This document shows, piece by piece, positions 20,041 through 28,467 of a DNA stretch of 64,000 bases (its first letter is position 1; each line of letters opens with the position of its first letter). Position numbers and translations under genes: made by a program. Origin of the DNA: Cardiocondyla obscurior (Eukaryota; Arthropoda; Insecta; Hymenoptera; Formicidae). The notes beneath the pieces were generated by a model. The model did no database searches. It had not been told where the DNA came from and saw only the letters and a program-made list of their open reading frames with translations. Location: NCBI RefSeq assembly GCF_019399895.1, contig NW_027228802.1:103091-167090 (forward strand), in the 5' to 3' direction.

Positions 20041-23000
20041 TTATTCGGTTTTATGTATGATACTCGTAGCCTATTCGGGTGCACAACTTTTGTATTTTTC
20101 TTAATTCTTATCCTCACGTTATTTTTATTCAAAATTTCTAAAACTTCATGAGGCCCAGTGTATTGATTACCGAATTTACCGGGCTTCGGTCCTTTCAATA
20201 AAAATACGTAGTCTCCGGGCTTAAAAGTTTTCGGATTTATTTTCCTGTCGTAAAGTTTCTTAGATTTTTCTTTTGCTTCTGTTACATTCTTGAAGGCGTT
20301 TGTTTGTAAATTATGGAGCTGTGTGACGAGGCCTATTAAATAATCGTCGTAGCTAGCTAACTTTTCCTCCGGACCGAGAGGTTCGTCCGTCGGTACTCTA
20401 GCTATTTTTCCGAATACTAATTCATACGGTGTATGTTTCGTGGCTTCATGTACACAGGTGTTGTAATTAAACATAGCAAGTCCGACCCACTTATCCCATT
20501 CCTTTTGCTCATTTGCGTATTGTTTTAAATATTTGCCAAGAGCATGATGAGATCTTTCCAAAGATCCGTTGGATTGTGGGTGAAATGCTGTTGTTCGAAA
20601 TTTTCGTATCCTAAATATTTTCGCTACCTTTTTAATTAAATCGCTTATAAAATTTCTACCTTGGTCGGTCAATATTGCTTTCGGAGCTCCCAATACACAA
20701 ACAAATCTGTCTACGAATACTTCGGCTATTGTTTCAGATGTCTGGTTTTGTAGAGGTATGCCCATGCAGAATTTCGTTAATTGATCTTGCATGGTCAAGA
20801 TATATTCATTTCCTCTGTCAGTTTTTGGTAGTGGCCCCACAATATCCATAGCAATTTTATCAAAAGAAGTTCCCGGTGTGTCAGTTATTAGCATGGGCTG
20901 TTTAGTTTTTACCCTGACTAATTTTTTTAACTGACACTGTAAACACTGTTGAATATACAGTTGAACTTCCTGTTTTAAATTCTCCCAATAATACTTGTGT
21001 TTAATTCTATTGTATGTTTTATTTACTCCGCGGTGTCCCCCCGTTGGTGAACAATGCATTTCTCCGATTATCGACGACCGGAGATCTCTGGGAGGATATT
21101 TTATTGATCCGTTGCAAATTATTAATTTTGTAGGTGAATTTAAGAAAATTATGTGTAATAGATTTTTGATTTCGCTCCATGGTACGTTGTTTACTAAATC
21201 AGTTTTCGCGATACTAATTGTTTGTAAATTTAATTCTTCGGAGATAGCTCGCAGATTTTTAATAGCTGTGGATACGTGTTGCAGAGTTAAAGTTGGTCCT
21301 TCCCGGACTCCCTCGCTGATCGGTAAAATTATGTGATAGTATTTTTTATACTTAATTGGTTGTGCTTCGCCTAAGCTTAACGTTCTTATTTTCGGTAATT
21401 CGTTTCTTTCAAATAGTTTCTGAGAACCTGAATCTAAAGGGTTTCCTTCGGTGTCTGTAAAATATGTGATATTATCTTTTCGCAGAAATAACAAATCACG
21501 TGTTTCGATTATATTGTTAGGTATATCTTGTATGTCGGTGATAACAGGTAAATTTTTACTTTCGTCCGTTTCACTTTCGCTTTCACTTCCGTCGTCACTT
21601 TTTCCTTCGTCGGGGTCCTCCTTTTGAATTTCAAGTTCTTCTATTTGTTCGTTTTCCTTTTCAATTATGTTTTCTTTTAATTTTTCCATTCTTTCCTTCT
21701 TTGCCGTTTGGCTTCGTGTCTGGATCCTACGTTCCGTTGGTGGATCATGAATTAATGTCTGTTCCACGATTTCCTGTGACGGCTCTCTTAATTCTTGATC
21801 TGTAAAAGGTACTGAATCATTTTTGATTGGTACGTTATCTATTTCCTCTTCATCAGACAGATATAATTTATAGTTGTCGTCTTCTTCGCTATCGTTATCT
21901 GATTCCTCCAGCATCTGTGCAATTAATTCGGCGTCCTTAGGATTATTCGGATTTAATTTCTTTGCAGGATTAATTATATTACACGGTATTTCTTCTACTG
22001 GATTCCTAGACAATGCATCCGCGTTTACATTGGTTTTCCCAGCTTTATATACTACGTCGTAGTCATACTCTGCTAATTTTAATCGCCACCGAAGTATGCG
22101 CATATTAGCATCTTGAGCATGTTTAAACCAGAGCAACGGTTTGTGATCCGTAACTAAGGTAAATTTCCGGCCGTATAGGTATGGCCGAAAATGCTTAACG
22201 CAGTATACAATAGCTAGCGCCTCTTTTTCGTATGTATCGTACTTTACTTCATTGTCTGTCAGTGTACGAGATGCATATGCCACCGGTTGATCTTTGTTAA
22301 TTTTTCCTTGAGATAAAATTCCTCCTACTGCAAGTCCTGAGGCGTCCGTAGTTAATATAAATGGTTGTGAGAAATCCGGATATTGTAATACTGGTTCCTC
22401 GCATAATTTTTGTTTTAATAATTCGAATGCTTCCTCTTGATTTGAAGTCCATTCGAATGCTGTGTCATTTTTTAATAATACAGTCAGGGGTTTAGCTAAT
22501 TTCGAGAAGCTTGGTATGAACCGTCGGTAGTATCCCGCCAAGCCTAAAAATTGTTTAATATTTTTAGGCGTTTTAGGTCGTGGAAATAATTTAACAGCTT
22601 CCAGCTTTTTCGGATCTGGAGTTACGCCGTCTTTGCTAATTACATGACCAAGATAAGTTACTTTTGGTTTTAAAAATTCACACTTATCTGGTTGTAATTT
22701 TAGGTTCGCTTCTCGCAATCGCTGTATTAATAAATTATATTTCCTCTCATGTTCCTCTAATGTTTTTGCATATATGACTATATCATCCATATATACAAAT
22801 AATTCACGGCCCTGCAATCCTGTTAATACGAGATCCATTAATCTCTGGAAAGTTGCAGGCGCGTTTTTTAATCCGAAGGGCATTCTTTCGAATTCATAAT
22901 GCCCGAACGGAGTTGTGAAAGCCGTTTTATGGCTATCCTTCGGATCCATTTTTATTTGATGAAATCCGGACGCTAGATCGCAGACGGAGAAGTATCGTGC

Positions 23001-23387
23001 TCCGCCTAATTGATCCAGTATATCGACGATATTCGGCAGTGGGTAGGCGTCTCCGATTGTTTTTTCGTTGAGGCTCCTAAAGTCCAGTACCATTCTCCAT
23101 CGCTTATTTCCTTGTGAGTCGTCCTTCTTTGGCACGATCCATATTGGCGTGTTGTATGGCGACTGTGAAGGTTTAATAATTTTTCCTTTCAACAGCTCGT
23201 CTACCTGCTTATTTATTTCTTCCTTATGCTTCTGCGGAAATCGATACTGCCTGGTGTTAATCGGTTGATCATCTGTTGTGGGTATTTGATGCTGCAGTAC
23301 CTGAGTGAAGGTCAGCATTTCTCCGGGTATGTGGAATCTATCCTGGCTGCTTTTGACGAGATTCGTTACATTCTCTTTCAGAAGCGC
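20037..23387 (-). CDS. pol: Pol: reverse transcriptase, RNase H and integrase (Ty3/gypsy type)
   Basis: The first ATG (23318) gives 1093 residues, but the frame is open back to 23387 and conserved RT-proximal sequence lies before that ATG. Translation probably enters from the protease frame, which overlaps it by about 50 nt. RT has YPLPNI (92-97), FSVCDLASGFHQ (110-121) and YMDD (176-179). RNase H has D325, E366 and D391. A long linker (441-745) begins acidic and ends with a macro-domain-like stretch. Integrase has the zinc motif H755/H762/C792/C795 and catalytic D825, D885, E921, a D,D(35)E spacing. A GPY/F-like module follows near 1035-1062. All catalytic residues are present. The protein copies genomic RNA in capsids and inserts it in host DNA. 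Its stop overlaps the env ATG as ATGA. Confidence 0.95.
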   Translation of the reverse strand, partial: ALLKENVTNLVKSSQDRFHIPGEMLTFTQVLQHQIPTTDDQPINTRQYRFPQKHKEEINKQVDELLKGKIIKPSQSPYNTPIWIVPKKDDSQGNKRWRMVLDFRSLNEKTIGDAYPLPNIVDILDQLGGARYFSVCDLASGFHQIKMDPKDSHKTAFTTPFGHYEFERMPFGLKNAPATFQRLMDLVLTGLQGRELFVYMDDIVIYAKTLEEHERKYNLLIQRLREANLKLQPDKCEFLKPKVTYLGHVISKDGVTPDPKKLEAVKLFPRPKTPKNIKQFLGLAGYYRRFIPSFSKLAKPLTVLLKNDTAFEWTSNQEEAFELLKQKLCEEPVLQYPDFSQPFILTTDASGLAVGGILSQGKINKDQPVAYASRTLTDNEVKYDTYEKEALAIVYCVKHFRPYLYGRKFTLVTDHKPLLWFKHAQDANMRILRWRLKLAEYDYDVVYKAGKTNVNADALSRNPVEEIPCNIINPAKKLNPNNPKDAELIAQMLEESDNDSEEDDNYKLYLSDEEEIDNVPIKNDSVPFTDQELREPSQEIVEQTLIHDPPTERRIQTRSQTAKKERMEKLKENIIEKENEQIEELEIQKEDPDEGKSDDGSESESETDESKNLPVITDIQDIPNNIIETRDLLFLRKDNITYFTDTEGNPLDSGSQKLFERNELPKIRTLSLGEAQPIKYKKYYHIILPISEGVREGPTLTLQHVSTAIKNLRAISEELNLQTISIAKTDLVNNVPWSEIKNLLHIIFLNSPTKLIICNGSIKYPPRDLRSSIIGEMHCSPTGGHRGVNKTYNRIKHKYYWENLKQEVQLYIQQCLQCQLKKLVRVKTKQPMLITDTPGTSFDKIAMDIVGPLPKTDRGNEYILTMQDQLTKFCMGIPLQNQTSETIAEVFVDRFVCVLGAPKAILTDQGRNFISDLIKKVAKIFRIRKFRTTAFHPQSNGSLERSHHALGKYLKQYANEQKEWDKWVGLAMFNYNTCVHEATKHTPYELVFGKIARVPTDEPLGPEEKLASYDDYLIGLVTQLHNLQTNAFKNVTEAKEKSKKLYDRKINPKTFKPGDYVFLLKGPKPGKFGNQYTGPHEVLEILNKNNVRIRIKKNTKVVHPNRLRVSYIKPNK

Positions 23388-24891
23388 TCACATGATCCAA
23401 ACGAAGTAATTCCATTATTTCAGAAAGGCGCTTATTTCCCTGTTCGTTAATTATGGCTAAGCATTGCGCACTTATTTTATCTTTTCTTTCCCTTTTATTT
23501 GGACGGATAATCGTGGATTCTTTTATTATTTGCTGAGATTGTTTTTCCATGCAGTCTGATATTCTTGAAGACGGTTTATTAATCATTAATTGATTTTTAT
23601 TATTATTAATTTTACATTTATCGTATAAATGTAACTTCTTCGCTAATTCTTCGAAGGTAATATGAGAGGAAGTATCTCTATTATTTCCGGGTTCTTTGAC
23701 TCGCGGAAATTTTAATTCTTTTATCATTTTTAAAGGATCCTTTTTGGATTTGGAGGAAGTCGTATCGCGCAGTGAGGTTTGGAAATTTCCCTCCTCACGA
23801 TCGACAGGATTAGAATCTCTGGAAATTTTAGATTCTTTTAATGAGGTTTGGAGATTTACCTCTTTATTTATTTTACTTCCCGGCGATGTCTTGGCATCCT
23901 TCTCCTGGGTAAGTGAATTTTTATATTTTTCATTTTTGGACGGGGTTTGGAAATTTCCCCCTTTTCTAGATTTATCGTGGTCCCCACCAGGCGATGTCTT
24001 TGCATCCTTCTCCTGCGTGGTTAATTTTCTACCAGGCGATGTCTTTGCATCCTTCTCCTGCGTAGTTTTTATTTTACTTTTTCTTTGGATATTGTCTTCA
24101 AGAATTTTTTCATCGAAGAAATCCTGATGACAGAGATCGTTGCTATCGTGATTTACTCCGTCATGGGTTTGTTTAACCTCGGGGTCTCGTGACATTTCAA
24201 CGGTCTGCCATTCTTCATTGTTTCCCTCGATGCTTTCCGCCTGCATTTTACTTAATGGTTGTAACTGTATTGTAGGTACCTGAACTTCAATGGGTTCGTT
24301 CAGTGTACTTATTATATGCAGATAGGCCTTTCCGTCTTTATTCCTGGCGACGGTATCTCCCAGATAAATACCGTGGATGACTTTCATTCGCGGTATATAT
24401 CCGATTTCAATTTCCGGATTAGAAATGCGTACAAAGAATAGAGATTCGGTTTGCGGTGGGACGGTTATTGTTTCAGGGGTCGAAAATGAAATTCTTTCTC
24501 CCGATATTTCTAAATGTCCTTCGGCATAGTCAATCCGCGAATTTGTTTGTTTAAAGAAATCGTTTCCTAATATTCCGGCTTGCGAAATGGGAAAATCTTT
24601 GGAGACTATATGAAATATTACTCGTTTTTTAAATAGCGGCATTATTACTCTACCGAGAGTATATACTGGATAATCATTTATACCGTTTAATCTTAAAATA
24701 TTCCCGTAATCAATTTTTAATTTATCAGAGATTAAATTTTCTTTTATTATATTCGGACCTGATCCAGTATCTAACATGAAAGTCGCGTTTCGATTCTGAT
24801 TGTTTAATTTTACTTGAATCGTGGGTACATGACTATGCCTATCTAAATTTACGGTAACCGGCCGAATTTCAGGCTCTATTCTTTGACTCAT
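23338..24891 (-). CDS. pro: Aspartic protease frame with long repetitive linker
   Basis: The frame has 517 codons, and its ATG overlaps the gag stop as ATGA (24891-24888). The retroviral-type aspartic protease lies at about 20-130, with catalytic DTGSG at 41-45 and ILGND at 107-111 as the later conserved strand. It would process the Gag and Pol precursors. Residues about 215-400 form a charged, low-complexity linker. In it TQEKDAKTSPG occurs three times (277-287, 292-302, 328-338), alternating with NFQT or NLQT units. The end of the frame (around 490-505) resembles the segment just before RT in gypsy elements, then stops at 23340-23338 while the RT continues in another frame. Expression may be by -1 frameshift or stop-restart from gag (inference). 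Confidence 0.88.
   Translation of the reverse strand: MSQRIEPEIRPVTVNLDRHSHVPTIQVKLNNQNRNATFMLDTGSGPNIIKENLISDKLKIDYGNILRLNGINDYPVYTLGRVIMPLFKKRVIFHIVSKDFPISQAGILGNDFFKQTNSRIDYAEGHLEISGERISFSTPETITVPPQTESLFFVRISNPEIEIGYIPRMKVIHGIYLGDTVARNKDGKAYLHIISTLNEPIEVQVPTIQLQPLSKMQAESIEGNNEEWQTVEMSRDPEVKQTHDGVNHDSNDLCHQDFFDEKILEDNIQRKSKIKTTQEKDAKTSPGRKLTTQEKDAKTSPGGDHDKSRKGGNFQTPSKNEKYKNSLTQEKDAKTSPGSKINKEVNLQTSLKESKISRDSNPVDREEGNFQTSLRDTTSSKSKKDPLKMIKELKFPRVKEPGNNRDTSSHITFEELAKKLHLYDKCKINNNKNQLMINKPSSRISDCMEKQSQQIIKESTIIRPNKRERKDKISAQCLAIINEQGNKRLSEIMELLRLDHVSASERECNESRQKQPG
23878..24063 (-). repeat. In-frame repeats in the protease linker
   Basis: Three copies of an 11-codon unit (TQEKDAKTSPG) show on the plus strand as repeated GGCGATGTCTT(T/G)GCATCC. 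They are near-identical at DNA level, so the expansion looks recent. Spacing between copies is uneven. Confidence 0.85.
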
Positions 24892-26456
24892 TTCCGGACC
24901 GATACTACAGGGTGTGAGATCCGTCCGGACCCCTGCTGCACACCCGTCTTGGAGGGGCCACCGGCGTTTCCCGCATTCATTGCTTCACGCCTTTTATTGT
25001 TAGTAATTCTAAGTTCGCAGTTTTCTAACACGTGGCCATCTTTCTTACAATAACGACAATACTCTGTTTCTTTAGAGTTATTCTGCCTCGCATTATTTCG
25101 GCATTCTTTTGCTGAATGGCCGAATCCATCGCAAATTTGACACACTGTTCGCGGTTTTTGCCCAGTAATTCTGGATTCTTGCTGTTTTTTCCAGCAATTA
25201 TTCGCGGTATGTCCCGATTTTTCGCACCATTGGCAAATTAACACTGTCCTATTCTGGTTGCTATTATTAAATCGGCAATTCTTCGCGTTATGCCCCGGTT
25301 TATTGCATAGTTGGCAATTCGATTTATTTTCTTGAATAATATTTATAAATCGACGATTATTTGTTTCGCGTTGACGACATTTATCCGCACTGTGCCCGCG
25401 TTTTTTACAGATTTGGCAGACTAAAATTTCGTTAGGTAAACTAAAATAATTACCCGTATGGGAAGCTAATTTTTTACATGTTGAGGCAGCATGCCCTTCT
25501 TTGAGGCACAACTGGCAAATTTCTCTAGGACGATCGATATTCAAGGGTTTTGAAGTAGATGAAATTTTACCGTGACGTAGATCATTAATTTCGCGCAATT
25601 CTCTTTCAATGTCTAGAGCGTCGGTAACAGTTTCATGGACGCCTAGATCTCTTTTTACTCTTTGTTCGATTTCTGATTTTAATCCTCGAATAAAACATTT
25701 ACAGACATCTTTTTCCAAAGAGTTTCTGATTTCCGTTAATTGTGCATAATCGTCTGTCATTCTTTTATGCACGTCCATGATTCTATTCCCTAGAAGACGT
25801 ACTCTATTAGCGTACGTAATGACGTCTTCTTCATTTTTCTGGTAAATTCTCCCTAATTCTCCTTGTAATTGATAAACGTTTTTATCTTGCCCGAAAATAT
25901 TTTCTAAATATTTCGTTAGCTGAGCTACGGTTTCAAATTCCATCCCTTGAATCGTCCGTCGAGCTTCACCGGTTATTCGCGTCCTAATTACTTTAGTAAA
26001 CTGCTCCTCAGCCTCTGCGGGCAGCATATTTTTCGCCTCTTCACATCCCTCAATAAAATAATTTATCGAGATGTTTTTGCCATCAAAGAAGGGGACCGCC
26101 TCAACGGCGTATTTTAACGTGGCGAACGGATTTGGATTCGCCATTTTCTTAACTTCTTTCGCGGGTTCAATTTTACTATAATATGCCTGTAATCGCTTTG
26201 GCGCCAGAGGTAATCGTGTCTCGTCTAATTTAATAGTAGATCCTTCCGTTACTTCGGATATATCGGGTAAAGGAGTAGATACACGTTCTGTGATGGTTTG
26301 TGAGGAAGTAGATTGCTTGGATTGTGGGATTTTGGCCGCAGTGGGTGTCGAAGTGTGTATTTGTGATTGTGTAGGTTTTGATTTAACCGCTTGTTCAACC
26401 GCTGCTTTATAAGCTTTATCTACTTCCGCCTTGTCAGACGTTGCCCTAGTATCCAT
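24888..26456 (-). CDS. gag: Gag with six CCHC zinc knuckles
   Basis: The protein has 522 residues. The ATG is in good context (CAAATGG), 23 bp after the primer site. Residues 1-105 are polar and disordered; about 117-295 carry a Ty3/gypsy capsid-like helical region (VPFFDG at 121-126, then YANRVR at 215-220). The nucleocapsid holds six CX2CX4HX4C knuckles at 314-327, 347-360, 381-394, 408-421, 439-452 and 467-480, all complete. It forms the intracellular particle and packages the RNA. One or two knuckles is the usual number, so six is notable. The stop overlaps the protease ATG; the protease frame is -1 relative to gag. Confidence 0.93.
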   Translation of the reverse strand: MDTRATSDKAEVDKAYKAAVEQAVKSKPTQSQIHTSTPTAAKIPQSKQSTSSQTITERVSTPLPDISEVTEGSTIKLDETRLPLAPKRLQAYYSKIEPAKEVKKMANPNPFATLKYAVEAVPFFDGKNISINYFIEGCEEAKNMLPAEAEEQFTKVIRTRITGEARRTIQGMEFETVAQLTKYLENIFGQDKNVYQLQGELGRIYQKNEEDVITYANRVRLLGNRIMDVHKRMTDDYAQLTEIRNSLEKDVCKCFIRGLKSEIEQRVKRDLGVHETVTDALDIERELREINDLRHGKISSTSKPLNIDRPREICQLCLKEGHAASTCKKLASHTGNYFSLPNEILVCQICKKRGHSADKCRQRETNNRRFINIIQENKSNCQLCNKPGHNAKNCRFNNSNQNRTVLICQWCEKSGHTANNCWKKQQESRITGQKPRTVCQICDGFGHSAKECRNNARQNNSKETEYCRYCKKDGHVLENCELRITNNKRREAMNAGNAGGPSKTGVQQGSGRISHPVVSVRK

Positions 26457-26479
26457 TTGCGAAAAATCACGCTCAAACT

Positions 26480-26497
26480 ATCCCGGACGAGCCCCCA
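26480..26497 (-). promoter_or_regulatory. Primer-binding site for tRNA-Pro
   Basis: The minus strand reads TGGGGGCTCGTCCGGGAT, complementary to the 3' 18 nt of eukaryotic tRNA-Pro including CCA, and the same as the known murine leukaemia virus primer site. It is separated from the LTR by 13 bp (26498-26510), a larger gap than usual. Confidence 0.88.
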
Positions 26498-26532
26498 AAA
26501 ATCAGTGGTATGTTACGTCAGGAGGATTAATT

Positions 26533-26538
26533 TTTATT
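26533..26538 (-). terminator. AATAAA in the 5' LTR (should be bypassed)
   Basis: This is the counterpart of 13626-13631. In the promoter LTR it must be ignored for full-length transcription; how that would happen is not visible in the sequence. Confidence 0.3.
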
Positions 26539-27063
26539 TAATTAATCAATTGGAAGGAATTCCTCGGAATGGTCTGTACTGGTAGGGTAGGGAGGTGACG
26601 TACCACCGAATTTATGTGAGATTCGAAATTCGAATCTACACGTTCTACGCGCAGATTATTTTCCGGATTTCAATTGAGCGCGTAAGTGGTTCTTTTTAGA
26701 GAAAGGAAATGAATCCTTATTCTCTGGGATAGAACCGGGCGTGATTGATCGCTTAGGCAGGATAGTTTAGGGTAATAATTAAATAATTAGTCCACGATTT
26801 TAATAACACTAATTAACAATTTAATTAAAAATAAATGACTCTAATTACAAAAATCGAAAATAATCTATAGATGACAAATAAGCAATTCAAAAACTCATAC
26901 AGTTGATTTAAAATATAAAAATAGAGTAAAAGTTTTTACTTTACAAATCAAATAATACGAGAACGGTAATATACGAATGAGTAGATATAATTTTAACATG
27001 GCGGTGTTGAGTTCTTTACAATATTTAAATGAGTGTAAGGGTGTGCATGTGTGTGTGTGTGTG

Positions 27064-27893
27064 TTAATCTATGGTGACCTCTTCGATTTCCACCACCCTC
27101 GCGGTGGATCTCGGGAAAACGAGGTCAATTAATCGCATCGGAGCCAGGAAAGGAAATTCCACCCCGGGATAGTAAATGAAAAAGTGAGAGTCAGGATCAG
27201 ACCGAGCTGCCTGAATCCTGATCTCCTCTGGCTCAAAATGGTCAGGGCCGATGGAGAAGGCCCTTTCCGGGACAGGATCTGTCCACGGAGTACAGGCCCT
27301 GCGGAGGAGCTCCAGGAGAGGATCTATAACCTCTCTCGGTTCTGGATGCTCCTCGAGGATCTCTATACTCGGGACTGGAGATGGAGGTTGATCGGGGAAG
27401 TCTACTCCTGGGAGAGAGATTGAGTCATCTTCACCCAGAGAGTCGGCTTCCTCAGGTTCGAAGGGAAAAGGAGGTGGTGAAAGAGGAGAGGAGCAGGCTC
27501 TTGGCTCATCTCCGGGAAACCGTGGCTCGGAGATGAGGGAAGAATTCGGAGTATAAGAAGGAGTCGTGGGGCGGAATAATTCCGATCCAGGCTCCGTGGA
27601 CTGAGACGAAAGATTTCGGTCGTCGGAAGGATTTGCAACTGACTCCTCTTCTTCTGGGAAATAGCCGAATAACGGCTCCGGATCGCCGCGGATAGGAGAT
27701 GGTGGCGGTGGGCCTGGACGAGGAGACCAAGGTCTCTCCTCGTGGCGCGCGGGAGACACAAATACCTCTTCACTAGGTGCCGCCGCGAAAAGATATTGTA
27801 CGAAGAAGCGGCGGACTAACTCCCTCAGATTTTTGATCTGTTTATTCCGCCGCGCCCGACTCTTCCTCAACGTTTTCTTATTGAGAGATTCCA
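27064..27893 (-). CDS. LTR-encoded accessory protein, 5' LTR copy
   Basis: The 276-residue translation is identical to the 3' LTR copy. This is the copy reachable from the element's main promoter. In genomic RNA it lies about 540 nt downstream of the predicted start and upstream of gag. As in the other LTR, the frame has no ATG in DNA (first in-frame Met is residue 253). The acceptor at 27895-27894 and donor at 28333-28328 would create the start on splicing. The N-terminal basic helix, acidic proline-rich middle and compact C-terminus suggest a regulator acting on nucleic acid, but no homologue is recognised. Confidence 0.7.
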
Positions 27894-27899
27894 CTAAAA
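27894..27899 (-). promoter_or_regulatory. Candidate 3' splice site of the LTR intron, 5' LTR copy
   Basis: TTTTAG is followed by TGGAATC on the minus strand, identical to the 3' LTR copy. The intron would be 440 nt (28333 to 27894). Confidence 0.6.
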
Positions 27900-28327
27900 T
27901 TATTAATTAATTTTAATTAAATCTGAATTGAATTTTTGGAATGTTTAATAACAATGGAGGGAAGGAGATTCGTCATCGACGAATTCCGAAGGTCTCGATC
28001 CGGCCATGAAAGATTCCGCATAATCTATCTTTGGCGAGAACCGCTTCCCGATTCTTTAGCTGAGAACAGTCGCCAAAGTTCCAGCGATATTTCGCGGAGT
28101 TGACCACAGAAAATCGCTAGTTTTTCGACAGCATGTCTCAACCGATGTTCGGGAGCAGATATTCTCACACATTTAACAAATCACGGGAACAATCAGCACA
28201 AAATCAAAACCGCGGAGGCTCGACTCAGACATTTCTTTCTCTCAGACAATACTTGAAAACAATTAATTAAGATAAATACATTTAGTGGAATCGTGTTTTT
28301 CGCCCAAGTACATATTAAATCGTTGGA

Positions 28328-28333
28328 ACTTAC
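28328..28333 (-). promoter_or_regulatory. Candidate major splice donor (GTAAGT), 5' LTR copy
   Basis: This near-consensus donor lies about 105 nt after the predicted start. It is the natural common donor for spliced messages of the LTR gene, env and Tudor gene, because the leader before it holds no ATG. Confidence 0.62.
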
Positions 28334-28439
28334 TTTTAGGAGATCTTCAAACTGCTTCTTCGGATTGGCTTGCACACTTAAGACACTCACGTGAGGTTTT
28401 AGAAAAACTTGTTCGGTTGTAGCTAAGATGCAAGAGAGC

Positions 28440-28456
28440 GTGCTCAGCCTGAGCAC
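28440..28456 (-). promoter_or_regulatory. Dyad at the predicted transcription start, 5' LTR copy
   Basis: The same GTGCTCA-GGC-TGAGCAC dyad as in the 3' LTR lies between the TATA box and the leader exon. Confidence 0.6.
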
Positions 28457-28460
28457 AAGA

Positions 28461-28467
28461 TTTTATA
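28461..28467 (-). promoter_or_regulatory. TATA box of the active (5') LTR
   Basis: TATAAAA on the minus strand in CTTATAAAAT, with the expected start near 28435. It is identical to the 3' LTR copy. Confidence 0.62.

Noticed and set aside
21874..22062. Short plus-strand frames inside pol and the protease frame
   Set aside because: They lie opposite strongly conserved coding sequence and show no domain.
26480..26497. Possible tRNA-Pro gene fragment
   Set aside because: Only the 3' 18 nt match, at the position of a retroelement primer site; no cloverleaf is present.
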